Made by a program: the position numbers and the translations under genes
In this document: piece by piece, positions 1-13,208 of the stretch
Layout: each line of letters begins with the position of its first letter
Numbering within the stretch: position 1 is the stretch's first letter
Assembly: GCA_942159475.1 (NCBI GenBank)
Contig: OW804095.1
Location: 94,625,740-94,689,739 of the forward strand
DNA length: 64,000 nucleotides
Reading direction: 5' to 3'
Source of the DNA: Sthenelais limicola
Taxonomy: Eukaryota > Annelida > Polychaeta > Phyllodocida > Sigalionidae
The notes under the pieces: generated by a model
The model's input: the letters and a program-made list of their open reading frames with translations, nothing else
Told to the model about the DNA's origin: nothing
Databases searched by the model: none

Positions 1-2593
1 ATGAACAAATATTCTTAATTATGAATATCGCCCATTCACAATGCAACTAGCTATATGATGATATTTATATGTACATAGATCCTACAGTTAGTACACTTTG
101 AAAGGATCCCACGATTTCGAATTTATTCATAAAAACCCTCGACAACTTGCTATCTTTAAATTTAACTTCCCATGTTGAAGAGAGTATTTGGATGTTTGCA
201 TATCCTTACAGGAAATTTGTTTGTCAAAAGGAGCCAAATATTTGTATAGATTAGCCAGAAACACATCTATGTATATATCACCGATAGATATAGATCAGAA
301 TGGACAAAATATCATGAGATGAAAATCAAAGACCATGTAGATAGCGTTTCTGTATGTCCTGATAGGTTGAAAATGTAGATATAGATCTTTATAACGATGT
401 AAAGTAAAGTAAAATAATGTATATTTATTGACAACTAGGATATGTGTTTATAAGAAAAATAAATGTTAAAGATAATTTGTCTGTCCCTTTGACAAAATTT
501 TAAACTTGAGAGAATGTCTCTTTTTACATCTTCAGTCACTGGAAAATCTTATTCGATAATATTTTATGTAGTATCACAAGGTTTAACACGAGTTGAAAGC
601 CCACTCTTCCTCTGCTGTAAAAGACAGTAAAAGTGTCTCAATTTTCCTGAAGCTCTGATCAACTAAACCTTAATGACTGGCTTAAATCTAGCGGAAAAGG
701 CCTCGAGAATGACTAATGGTGTTTCGAAATGAATTTGGTAATTTTCAATATGATAATGAATAATTATTGATGATTTGATTTTAATTCGATCGCTTTAATT
801 CAATGGACCCTTTCACCTAGGAGTCCGGGTGACAAATAAATGATTTGCATTGTGATTAACCCGTTGCCTGAAACAAAACAAAAAGCCGATGGAAGCAGTT
901 GCATCACTGTGGCATGGCCTGGTCTGGTTTGTAATGTTTGGACAACTACAGAAGCATTGGATGCGACAAGAAGTGGTCGGTGTATATAATTTTAAGTGTT
1001 TCAACACTTTCCTCTATATCAACTCGAGTCGGTCGGAGGATGCTCATAGGGTTTGTGGGACAACAATTGTGCAAAATCATTGAGAGACACTGGCGCCTCT
1101 CGGATTTCCATAGGATTGCCATTACATAAGGAACAATAGTGCTGCCATTGAATAATGCACACAGCGCGTCCGGGCCAAATTGCAATCCACAGGGGACAAT
1201 AGGCGGTCATTGACAGGAATCCAAACCTATTGTCGCTCTCTATTGTGCCAAGTCCTTTAGAATTAAGCCGAAATGACCCATGCTTTCTCCATCAACTGCG
1301 GATGCCCTCTGTCCCATGTCAGGGGGTTCTGTTGCACGCACTTGCCCATCAGGTTTGTAGGTGAACCGACTGTTAATGTCCATGTGGTGGTGATGGTCGG
1401 CAGATCAACTAACATGTCCGCTTTAGCTGTGGGATCGGCAATGACACCATCCGGACAAAGACCATGCAGGAGGGCGGGAGCTCTCTGGATTAGTCAAAAT
1501 ACCGTCTGCTTAGCTGTCGTAAAAGCGGGCAAAATTAACCAAGTCATGGAGAATAATTAGAAGTGGGGGATTCTCCCGGGGACCAGAGTAAAGTGGATTG
1601 AAGGCAGGTTTGAGGGTGATAGGATTGGGACGGTAAGGTCAGGGTGGAGTCGGGCGCAAAAGCATTGCTTGCATGACTGCTGCCCGAAAGAGCAATTATC
1701 TGGGCCACATCGAGTCCCTTTGTGGTAAGGATGAAGCACCCAGATTCTATTTCTCTGCCTAGGATAGAAAGCGAGGTTCTGCTCTATGGCTGCGAATCGC
1801 CTTACCATTTACCGGCTATTTAGAAGCGGATATACGTCACGATGCACTTACTTACATACTAAGTCCCCGGTCCTCCAAGGATTTAAATACCGAAACATTC
1901 TAAGTTTAATCAGTGGGGTAGGCCCGATTTGGTGATCAGCACATCCAACCACTCCAACAGGTGGTGCCCCAGTGCTGAATTAGTGCCCTTCATATTGTTG
2001 GGGCATCAACGGAGAACAGGGCATTGCTCATGATGGAAATAAATGCAAACATTAAGCAGCATGCCGAAACCATTGGTTCAATGGTGTTTCATTGGAGCCT
2101 CACTGGAGTGCGTAAACATCACCTCGTGGACGGCAGCAACCACTGTCCTGCCTCACTTCCTCACTGACCGTTGGACTGATAACTCATGTAGTCACACGAG
2201 TTATTATCATTATACGCAATACATATTATGACGTAATGATAAATGAAACTTATAGATCTATACGTTTGCTCCAGTGTCCTGTAGTTTCCTCACACTTTTT
2301 TTCTTTTGTGTTGTGTCTACTTCTCAACCTCTCAATATAACCTGATGTCAATATTCTATTCATTCTTATTTTAAAGTCCTACCCATCCTTCCCTCAAGGC
2401 GGCATAAAATTTGACAGATTATATGTTATACATTTCCATAAATAACCTGACTTAGTATGGTGAGTTGGCTTTAAATCTCCAACATGCTTTCAAATATATA
2501 TCAGAAATATGCCAATAGCCAGGCCTACTCGTTGTATAGATGGATACAAATAAACATGTGTACACATAGTAATGCATTCATACATAATAGTGT
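1..2593. other. Non-coding stretch, nothing recognised
   Basis: AT-rich sequence with only short overlapping open frames (longest about 95 codons, in 1,273-1,560) that resemble no family I know and show no matching splice context. The part from about 1,080 to 1,560 is somewhat richer in GC and CpG than the rest, but I see no promoter-like motif cluster or repeat structure there. Confidence 0.5.
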
Positions 2594-2630
2594 ATTTCGA
2601 TATATATGATATATATATATATATCGAAAT
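2594..2630. repeat. AT-rich hairpin
   Basis: Perfect 14-bp inverted arms (2,594-2,607 and 2,617-2,630) beginning ATTTCGATATATAT, with a 9-nt loop that is itself (AT)n. It is probably an expanded AT dinucleotide tract whose ends happen to be symmetric, because the CGAAA ends are the only non-AT part of the stem. Confidence 0.75.
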
Positions 2631-3283
2631 TCTGAGCGACCATATGCTGTAACATTATCTATATTACATATACATACCGTAATTTATAATATATTAGATA
2701 TAAATAGAAATCAAAGGTATCTAATCGAATAGGAGCCTGTTGTGGAACACGACCTGCATTCAGCATGTTCCCCCACTCCTGTCCCGGTGCTTATCGCACC
2801 CTGGTGTATATTTTCTGGCTAACAATAAGGGCCCTGGCGGGCGAAGGCGCAACTCACGCAAGACAAGAATTCTGAGCAGGCAGAACATTTACCCCTCTAG
2901 TAGAAGTCCTGGGGCAATGTACATTCATGGTCGGTGTATCATGATAGAAACACTAAGCCTAATATTTGTACACGGTCTCAAGCGCATGTTTCATATCTCA
3001 AAGTGAAGATTTGGTCGGCCGCAATGCTGTGTTGGGAAAGAGGGAAGGGAATGGAGAATCAGCGGGAGGGATTGGAGCGAGGGAAACAATTGTCGTCGAG
3101 GAGGTTCTTTACCATCCCGTAGGTATAGCTGATTGGCTGTTCTTCAAGGGCCATCGTGGGAGATATTAAAGCGTCACATGCTGTAGGAAACTATATACCT
3201 ATTCAAAAGCTTGTTTTCTTATACCGTTCTGTAGGTTCACATTACTATAGCTTCAGACAGAAATATTAACTTTTGACACATGC
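2631..3283. other. Non-coding stretch
   Basis: Contains short open frames on the plus strand (2,740-3,169) without recognisable domains. The segment 2,740-3,140 is relatively GC-rich. I see no repeat termini or promoter cluster. Confidence 0.45.
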
Positions 3284-3320
3284 ATACTGACCCTTGATAT
3301 ATTATATCAAGGGTCAGTAT
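3284..3320. repeat. 37-bp perfect palindrome
   Basis: Two 18-bp arms are perfectly complementary around one unpaired base at 3,302. Each arm contains TGACCCTTGA or its complement, so the palindrome also presents two inverted GGGTCA half-sites. The match ends sharply on both sides (3,283 C against 3,321 T). It could be a cruciform, a short foldback relic, or a dyad protein-binding site. The sequence itself is certain and the function is unknown. Confidence 0.9.
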
Positions 3321-6300
3321 TTAAAAATAATTATCAAGTATTTACGAGGTTCACACTAGGTTTGTATATAAGCTTTTCTTTGTCTTTAGCATTCCTAAGT
3401 TTCTAAATGATCCAGAAACAATATATATACCGCACTTATTTGTTTTTAAAAAATGGATAGGAGGAGCAAAATAGGAACTGATGGGACAAAGTATTTATTG
3501 ATGTGGAAATGATGATCCAAAAATAAAACGAATGGACGCAGCGGCCCAGGGGATAAGGGCCATGCCGCTCACTTCCAATCTCGGCCTAACAAAGGTCCCC
3601 ATTGGTAATATATAGGGGAGGGAAAATCAAAAAGAAGGAGAGGAAATCCCACAGAGTGGGGGAAGCAAAGGAAAAAAAGAGCTTTTGAATTCGGTGGCTG
3701 GCGAAGATGTCTGCATCCCTTTCCAGCAGTTGATGCGACTTTCCTGATATATGGTTACTTTATGCGCGACCAGAGCTGATACAAGGAACTCAATGTACTC
3801 GACACACTATGGAATTCCCGTTCGGACGCACGACTATCTGTCCAACCCAAGGTAAATTAATTCGGGACGTGTGGATGAATGGTAAAGTACACAAGAAACG
3901 ATCGAGTTTGAGAGTGTGTGCTACCTACTACCAAGGCATTTTCCATGGGACTTTGTCACAGCTGGCATAAATGAAAGATGAGCGTGATAAGTATAATCAA
4001 ATGTAAGCACAATAAATCATCCTCATAATCATCATCGACTGGTTTTGATTCGCTTCCCGCATAGCCTTGAGACTTGCGAGTAATAAGATATATGCAAAGT
4101 GCATGGCAATATTTTCCCATTCATTCCATTCGCCGTGGTTCAGTATCTATTATTGATGCTTATCAAACAAATATACTTTTTTCTCTTTCCTTGTTCTTTT
4201 TCTTGGCAATAAAATATGTTTTTTAATTGTTATATCAATTGTCAATATCATATTTGGTCTTTAAAAATAATTTCGTCTCATCCATGAGAAAAATAGTAGC
4301 TTACATAACCAACATATATGTTTTTTAATTCAAAACTTGTATTTCATATTATACTTCTCCAGAGAGGTCTTCCATCGATCAGAAAGTTCTACAACTATAT
4401 AACGGTAGACACTTTCCCTGGACATATTCATGAAGGCCATACGATGCGAAACAATATTCTCTCCTCAAGCAAGTGATGATACGCTTTTCCTGCTGCTTTG
4501 TAGCAAACTCGAATTCTGGTGCCCGAAGCTGAGTTTTCCTAGGGAATTACTGTCACCTGGTTCAATAGCGTTATAGATTAAATTTCTCAATTCTCTTGGC
4601 AGTAGAGATAATTGACAAGAAAACGTACAAAACAAGGACCTTAAATGGATCTACTTTCGATGAATTTTCAAATTGATTTTGATCCTGGGTATTTTAGGAC
4701 GGGTTGTAATTTCCATTCGATTCGCTTAAGGACTAGGGACCTAGAAATGCAAACACTCTCCTCTCCGTTTCACTGCTTTCCCTGGCCGTCTCATTGAGAA
4801 GGCAAAGAACCAACAAAGGATAATTAATTAAAAGGTTGGAGAGTCTCTGTCGTTAATGAAGACACTAAATGTTTTATTGGTATCGCCGTCTCAATTCAAT
4901 GAAAGAGAAAAATTGACGTTTATTGAGAACAATGAATCTTCATATCACTGCGACTGGAGCCATGTTAAACGTCGGCTCACATCTAGCTCTACTGATATGG
5001 CCTTAGAAGAACGAGCGGTGGGGCACTCAAAAACGATCATGTAAATCCAATCACTATGTTTAATTCAGTAGTTCATCACTTGTGGGCTATGTGAGTAGGG
5101 AGGGTGAAAGATCGAGAGCACATTCTCCCCTTCTCACCACTTTCTTTAGAAGATAATCGTCATTTATGGCTCGGTCTAATGGACGATTTCACTCGAACAA
5201 TCGCAGTGGCGTATTCTGACTGCTGGGTCTTCGGGAATAACCTACATCCGACGGGAGCAGCACTCTTCAGTTTTAGAGACAAGACGACTTGAGTTCCTTG
5301 ATTGTTCACTGTCTGTCGGTATCTTGACTCAGAAGAATAGTCTGGGACCAAGAACCAGTAGACTTTTTTGTGGAAATTGTGCCAATGTCCCATTTGCAAT
5401 CACCAGACAAAATACCCAGTGTTAGTAAATCAATCTTTTCCTCCATTGAAAACGCTGATTACGAAAATATTTGACAACATAATGCTTTACAATTGTGTTG
5501 CTGTTGTCTTCAGCGTTCCACTGCACTTCTATGAACATGATTCACGCCATGCTCTCTACTTTTTCGTCGTAAATGTGCAATCATACATCAGTTATGACAC
5601 AGATTACAAAAGAGAGCTAATGGATGGTAATTAAAGCCTGTGATAAATTCCATTTTTAACTCTCACTACTGCGGAGCAAACGTAATTAATGCTCAACACG
5701 CATGTTCTAAATACCCACCATCAGCATAAGACCTGGTAATATCAATAACCCACCCCTATAAGAACACCACCCATACACCCATAGATCCCTCCCCGTGCAC
5801 TATGAACTGATCAAAAGATAAACTGTCCCACCCACATGGAGGTGCACGTTGGGGATACGCTTTACTTTTTCTCTAAAATCAGCCGACGCTGGAATATTCC
5901 AGCAGGTCAGATGTATGCACATCAAGGCCTTATTTATACTGTGGAAAAGCATCAGCATATATCATAAGAAATTTAATTAGACAGTGCATGCAGATGGAAA
6001 GGTCCGTAGCATCGAGGAATTGAAATATATGTAAAGGCTTTTGTTTAGGAATAGAGATATAATTGGGGCATAAAACCTGTTAGACTACCATAGGATGTTC
6101 TTTATTTTAGCTGAGTGCCTTAATGGGATCACTTGATCAGAGGACTGAGTAGAGGGAAGCTGTCACCAGTAATCTCTCCGCCTGGTATAGTAGGGGTGGC
6201 CGTCTATCTTCTCTTTCCTCATACCCTTCGACAAACGTCCCCCACCCTTCGTGAGTTTCTAGAGGAACCCCTACCGAGATGAGAGGCGGGAAATTGGTTG

Positions 6301-8479
6301 CACCACAAACGCCTATCAATCTTTAACGCTATGCATATTTCATCTTATTAAGGGGATAATCCGCGCTATAACAATGCTGGGGTAATATGATGTTGTCTCC
6401 CTGGTCCTCGTAAAGTACATCGACAACGCCGAAGAGGCAGCCAGATATTGAATGTATATACGAGAGACCATGAAGAACCAAATTAAATACAAATTCATGA
6501 TATGTTTGAACACTTAACTGTATATATACACCTATAGTAAAGATGGTGAAAACGGGAGATACAATTATTATAGAATATGTTTGAGGGTTTTATTTTTTTC
6601 CGACGCCAGTTGAAGGAATACATACTAAATATAATTAGTCTGTAATTATTCGGTTATTGCTAGTATGAGTTTTTGGTCTAAAGCTGCACTCTCAGTTAAC
6701 GTCGGACAACTACTGAATATTCTCTACTTTTTGCCCCATCCTTTTCATCTGCAGATCATTGGGATGCCTTCTAAATGGTCTTCATTTGTATTTGGAGGAC
6801 CTGTCTGAATCTCTCTCTTTGATGACTTCCCTTATTACCGCTCACCGCTCACTTGTCATAAACATATAACAGTTGCAGAATATTGATACATCCTCTCAAA
6901 ATATGAGTAGGCTACATTTGGTAAGATTTGTTGTGTCGCAATGACGGAGAGTGCAGCTTTAACATTATAGTTTAGATTGAACTCTGCTATGGAACAAGGA
7001 GCAAAGAACATTGACCTCGAATCGAGACACATCTCTCCATCATCTCGCAAGAGGTATTACATTTTATATTCGTGTTTGTATTCCAAGGGATTCTCTTGTC
7101 TCTTGTTCAAACAACATAGAGACATTGAAGGAAATCGCTCTATTCCCTCTATTCACCAGCATAATATACTAACACATTGGGGAGCTAGGGGAGAAGTGTG
7201 TTAGTTGAAAGACATGCCTGCGGGGGAGAAGAGGTGGTCAAATAATAAACTTCCTCCAATACATTATCTCAGACCTCACAGTGCAAGAAATTGAATTGTG
7301 TGCATACTGCTTTCTCAGGGCGAGCATTCGATTAGAGAGTGGTGATGAATTTATGGCTTAGAGGGGCGTTCATAGACTTGGCATCAATCGCTCCCCATCC
7401 ATGTATATGAACATGTATCCTGACAAAATGGATTAGCACTATCACGCCACGCAGATATTGCTTGATTGTCATATAGCATGACGGGCCCGAATGTTTTACA
7501 CCACCGCGACAGCATGCTATGGGCTAATGCAACGTAGCATTACAGTGTAATGCAAAGTTTGAGCGAGGAGGAGGCGAAAGGGATTGAAACAGGTTAGCGA
7601 GGGACAAGATCACCTTCTCGAAAACATATTCAATGTGTATATCAAATATTTGCTGCCTTTGGTGAATAAGACTATAAAATATGTGATCGGACTATAATAT
7701 ATCGCCCTATTTTACATAACAAATAATACAGCGCAGGTGAGCTGTTTTAAGTCCCCCTACCTAGATATGTTTTACTGTTGCATGCACCTCAAAGGCACTT
7801 CTGACTTTAAGCCATCTCCTGGCCGGCGATACAGTTAAATAAAAGCGGCACGCACCGCAAACTAAATCAATTCTTAATGGTGTTAGTGGTGTACGAGTAT
7901 TGCACACAGCCCATGCCCCATGAGACCCGTCTGTGAACAAAGTATGGATTATGCATTTCTAATGGAACTACAGTTAAAACTGAAAGTCCTCGTATTTGTT
8001 TTCTTCCACGAAGCAACATTAAATGCGTATACAGATATCTCGGGAGCTATTGACCCATGCAATACGCGTCCATTATACCATCATTTAGATATTTATTTGG
8101 AAGGATGGTAAGTAATTATAAGCCAAGTGATACATTATAATGAAGTAATATGAAATGCTTTAGTAATTAGTATGTAAGGAATATAGTTAATATGATAATA
8201 GTGATAAAATGTTCTTGAGAAGTATTATTATCAATAAAAATAACATCAACACTGTAGTGCCTTATGACCGTGGTACTAATCTTGCGCAGAACTAACCAGA
8301 CGTTTTTTTAAAACACAAAAAGAAAATAAATATTTCTATACCAATAAAGACGTCGCTCATTTTTCTTAAGTAAGCCGCTACCTAGTACATCAGCCCCCAT
8401 CTAGGTAATTGGCAATGGAAAAATACAGTTAATTTGGTTATAAGTAGAGTATACGTTCATTTACCCTCCTTAAATGTCT
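3321..8479. other. Long non-coding stretch
   Basis: No recognisable gene. The short open frames here (60-88 codons) lie on both strands and overlap each other, as expected by chance in AT-rich DNA. One frame, 7,920-8,111 plus, ends over a consensus-like splice donor (ATG|GTAAGT at about 8,105), but I cannot support it as an exon. No terminal repeats or motif clusters were noticed. Confidence 0.45.
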
Positions 8480-8760
8480 GCAATGTCTGGGCGTTCAGGC
8501 GAATTCTCCAAATCAAGTATCCGAGCATTGGAAACAATTACAATCGTGTTGTTTCCTTACTTGACGTGACAAATTGTAATTTCTGCATTTTCAATTGAGG
8601 TGTCCATTCACGATTAGAATTCCATCCAGGGTAAAATGGATTGGTTTATCCTAAAATTATGGAGTGCGTGAATGGCTGTAATTCAATTTCATCCAAGATA
8701 ATTACCAATTGAAGCGGATTATGAAGCATTATCACTTACAATAATAGTTTAATAAAGAGA
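8480..8760. promoter_or_regulatory. Possible AT-rich cis-regulatory patch
   Basis: The patch is dense in homeodomain-type cores (ATAATTACC, several AATTAC/GTAATT) and GGATTA-type sites. It also has an 8-bp inverted repeat GGAAACAA/TTGTTTCC at 8,530-8,537 and 8,549-8,556 with an 11-nt spacer. It is non-coding in all frames. Such motif density fits a homeobox-regulated enhancer, but AT-rich DNA gives such cores by chance, so this is only a pointer. Confidence 0.15.
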
Positions 8761-11700
8761 GAACCATGAGTTTAAAATTAAAATTAAGTTTAAGTATTCA
8801 TCTGCGACCTTATTTATTTGCGACCTGCTACCGTCAATACTCCTTTCAGATTAATCCATATTGATTTCGTAGGTAATACTTATCCTGAAAACCTGCCTTT
8901 TATCGTGCAATCATCCTTATGAATGACCATTTATGAAAGACAATCACCCGATCAATGTGGATATTGATACAGGATGTGTTGTTGAAGGTAAATATCTTGA
9001 GATATCACCCACTGCCTTTCAGGCTGCTATGGAATATATTTTGCTGTCACTTCCTCAGCTACCACTTACACAATATTGAGAGCTTTAATAAAACAAACAT
9101 GCACCGGCCCTTTATGCGGCAACAGGTTACCAACCCCCTTTGCATCCATTTCCCCTCTGGCTGATAAGTAGATAACAGACCGAAGAAAGCACTGAGTGCC
9201 CGCAACGTTGTTCACCTTTTCCATACCTCTGCAGCTGCGGTTTGGCTGCTGAATGCTTTTCATTGGGGAAACTCTGAAATCGTCTTACCACATTTTAGTG
9301 GCATAAACAAATGGAAATTGTTTTCATGACGAACATCTTCTCCTGTCTCTCCGTGTATATATATGTGCTGGAGGGCGTAACCCTTGTATTATAGACTCCC
9401 ACAGACCCCGGGGTTTTAAACATGCAACAAAACACCTGAAGGCGTAGACGGGCCAGCTGCAGTTGAAATCAATGTCTGATCTTGATCTTCTGATCTTTTA
9501 CTCGGGGTGATTCGCAAACAGTGTGTAGGCTCGATGATCGCTGTATTGAACAGGGATGTAGCCTAGGGCCACTGTTGGGGTATCGACTGAGAGGAAAAAA
9601 CTGTAACATTCTATATCTACTGAGCGGCGAGGCATTTTTACGGCTCTTCCTAATCAGCTGTCGTTTCATACAGACTGCCCATTCTATCATCAATCTTCTG
9701 CAACATTTAACAAATTACTACTATTGTAGCGAAGTTTTCTGATAATTATTTGGGCTATTATTTATCGATTGGCTGTTGTCTTTTGTCACTCTTTGGCAAC
9801 AGGACAATCGGAATAATGATAGCACCCCTGTGTCACTGCATGCGTACATAATAAATTCTATAGCTTTAATATTACAAACCGTAATGTCCCCAATAGTGAG
9901 AAGAGTGTTCAGTCAAGCATTGGAACACATTATGTCTATTCTCCTGACCGAGGAATTACTTTTGCTATCTGTTCTCATTTTTATTGTTTACCCAGCGCTT
10001 TGAAGTTGCACATAGGAAGTCAAAGAACATAAAAGACATCTAACACTAAATATCTGACACTGATTGCATTGCTTACCGGCAGATCCGCTGAGTTAGAGTA
10101 CACAAAAGCAGGCCACTCTAGCAGTCGGTGCGACAAAGCAACTCGAGGCATTTAGTTGTTAATATTTTAGTACCCGTTCCTTGTTCTGAAGCAACAGTTG
10201 AAAGTGCTGGCCATGAGGTTTATAGCGAAGTACTGTCAGTACGAATGACCATTGATATCAAAGGCTTTGGTAAACCATAGACAAACAGGTAAATATTCGC
10301 TTGAAATCGAGAAATGACTCTGTTTCCGAAGTGAATAATTCATACTAGTAGAGTGGCAAAAGCCATTTCCGAAGCCACACGATCAGCTAGCATGGCTAGC
10401 TGAATATAACAAGATTGATCATTTTAATTAAATTTCTCTGTGTAAAGCGTTAAAGCCATTGCAAAGTAGCGGACTTGAGCTGATCAAGGGGAAAATAAAT
10501 TGTTGTGTCTCAAAAAGGATGTTATATACACTTTTGTCGGAGGACTATTTGCATTTGATGATCAACAATATCAAAATCGATAGGAGATTCGAAAAAATAT
10601 TAAACTAGATTTATTAAAAGTGAAAGTATGATAAACTGGTTCCCATTTAACATTGTGTACGGTAGTATAGAAAGCCAATATAACCACTGACATCCACCAT
10701 GAAGCATTTTGGCCCTTAGTTCTAACGACAGATTCTCAAAATATGGAAATTTGGAACTGTAACATGAGACGGAGTGTCTTAATACACTCGAAAAGGTGAT
10801 GTATGACACATTCCAGATTTCGAAGACTTACAGGCTACAGGTGCTGCTACTCAAGTGTCTAATATCACATTCAAATTTCATACACCATACAGATACTCGA
10901 TGTCTATATAATGTGTGCCTAACGAATTGCTGCAAAGTTAGTTAACGAAAGAAATTAAGTGTTTTTCTTCCATCAATGGTCCACATTTCATTCACCATAG
11001 CATAGCATACTCGAGCCCCCTTTTTGGGAGAGAAGAAGAAGAAAGAAGCAACGAGGCATTTTTTCTGTAAGAATATTTCTAGATCATCAAAACAATAGCT
11101 ATCCTGTGACCACTGCAGATACTCTGTGCTAGTAAGTATTCTACGTCAGAAATAGTAGATTATCGATGCTGACACCGCAAACTTTGGCTTTGCACTCAAG
11201 CTATGTATGAACATATTGAAAGGGGTATCGATGTTTATTCAAGGCTGTGGTCTTTTATGTTCTAAGAGATCAAGTTGAACTGGAGCTGGCAAAGATTCCC
11301 ACCTAAAGAATAGTCTATTAAGGAGGATTGAATGTGATTTCACAATTACAGGGAGAGCCCTTTCTCCGTATGTGAGCTGGTGGTTTATATATAGGACAGC
11401 TGGTATGTACGTGAATCTACGTGTCTCATATCTCATCAGAGAAATGCAGTAATACACAGGAAAATGCAAAAGAAAGGCCTACATGTATGAACTATGTGTG
11501 AATTCCCTATTGTGACAGTAGGAAACACCCTCGCAATTCGCACATCACATAATATATAATATGTTGCCTCTAGGATAAATTCCCTAAGGTCTTGCTCCCC
11601 TTTATGTACGTGTCTACATGGGACCTGGGAGATCTAGACGTATTTATTTACGATATGAATGCATTACTAATACTTGGCTGAAAGAGAACAGGTGAAATTC

Positions 11701-13131
11701 TGGTAATGTACCTCCACATATGCGACAAAAGCTTTCTTATCTGAGCATTTCTTTCCTTTAAGTATTATATATATTATATATATATAAAATATATATATAT
11801 AAGATGGTATAAAGGTATTGGTAGTAATGTTTATGGCTGAAATTCTTATAAATGTATTTTATCATATATCTCATGAGGTAGTACTCCAAACAGTCCTTCC
11901 TACAACTGAGTTAACCCCTGCACATCCAAGTCCTAATTCACAAAGTTTTCTTCCTATCATAAGGTGTTGTCTCAAGGGTATGACGACCTTGCTGACATTT
12001 ACTAAATGAAGACAAAGGGCCGTTTTAAGGCCCACGAGAACATTAGAACTAGGAGTAATAGTCATTATTATCATGGGCGAATAAAGAATCCAATAAAAGT
12101 GGGTGATAAACTAAACTCCTTTACCCCTGCGAGTCCCATTGTTTCAGTGCTCTCAAACGTAGGGAAGCATTTTCTGTATCAACATTTTACTTGATGGCAT
12201 ATGTGTGGTAACTTTCTGTCGATACCCCTGTGTGAGGAGGTGTACTTGTATTTGTTCTTCCCAGTGGGCTATGCTGAATTGTCGGGATCGTCTTGCTTTA
12301 ACGGCTCCAGTGCAAACAAGTCCTGGGGCTTGCCTGGCCCGTCTTTGTTTGCGGCCTTTATGTAAGAGCGTTTGCCTGATGAGTCCAGTGTCTACCACTG
12401 CCCTTATACCATGCCACGGATGCATAAGTGTTTTATGCCATTTGCGTGAGTGGAAAGTATATCGTAGGAGCAGGTTTGGTTAGTGGGTAGCTTCATTGAT
12501 GAAGATATCTTACAGATATCATTGTTGGCATATTCACTGCATACCTAGTAAATACACATATATATAGCTGTATGTACATATATCTGTAATTCTGCTGTAG
12601 CCTGGGTGTTATGAGATGGAGATAAATATGCTGCAGTCAGTTTCTAGAGCGTCGAGGGAGATCTTATTTAACCTACTTTTAGATAGGACAGTCCTTTGTC
12701 ACGGAGAAATAGAAACTGTAGTAAACATACTGGTCCGGTTTGCAGCAAACTACACAATTCAAGCAATTGAATTGTATAAGTTGCCATCTGTTTTAGGGAT
12801 GCTATGTCGCCCCAGATCGCTTTTCGGAGGAGCTAAGACAGTTATCTAAATATGAAGTCATTAAATTAATTTTATTATATATATCCTCATGACTTTTGCT
12901 ATCTTTTGCCGTCTTATTTGTAATATCAACAATAATAGATTTGTATTTCCATTTCACAGTGCAGCAGAATAGACATTAAGATATGGAAACGGGAGTAATC
13001 TCTTTAAGAAATACAGGTTATCAACCTCTAGAATAAGATCCGCTATGGATAAGTATTTCTATTAGGATTAATTTCCACATTTGAACGAGGTTTTTTATGG
13101 CTGCGTCTAACTTCTGCTGGGCCGAAAGTCA
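8761..13131. other. Long non-coding stretch with AT microsatellite
   Basis: No gene recognised. Features seen are a 19-bp inverted repeat at 10,384-10,402 (CAGCTAGC/GCTAGCTG around ATG), an AT dinucleotide-rich tract at about 11,763-11,803, and a 9-bp hairpin near 12,751-12,772. Overlapping frames of 90-92 codons on opposite strands at 12,153-12,483 match nothing I know. Confidence 0.45.
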
Positions 13132-13208
13132 AATGTACATCTGTAGCCCCATTTCAATCAAGTAGATAAACTACAAGGTGGAAATGAACATATTGGCAGA
13201 TGTACATT
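13132..13208. repeat. 77-nt three-segment hairpin
   Basis: Outer arms AATGTACATCTG (13,132-13,143) and CAGATGTACATT (13,197-13,208) are perfect 12-bp complements. Inner CATTTC/GAAATG (13,150-13,155 and 13,181-13,186) and an apical GTAG/CTAC pair extend the fold. The length is like a pre-miRNA, but the internal loop is asymmetric (6 nt against 10 nt). A chance fold or small foldback relic is as likely as an RNA gene. Confidence 0.6.

Noticed and set aside
7920..8111. Possible exon ending at ATG|GTAAGT
   Set aside because: The donor is good, but the upstream acceptor is weak, the protein is unlike any family and no partner exon is visible.
12153..12483. Overlapping 90- and 92-codon frames on opposite strands
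   Set aside because: Neither has a known domain or splice context, and each is the other's shadow.
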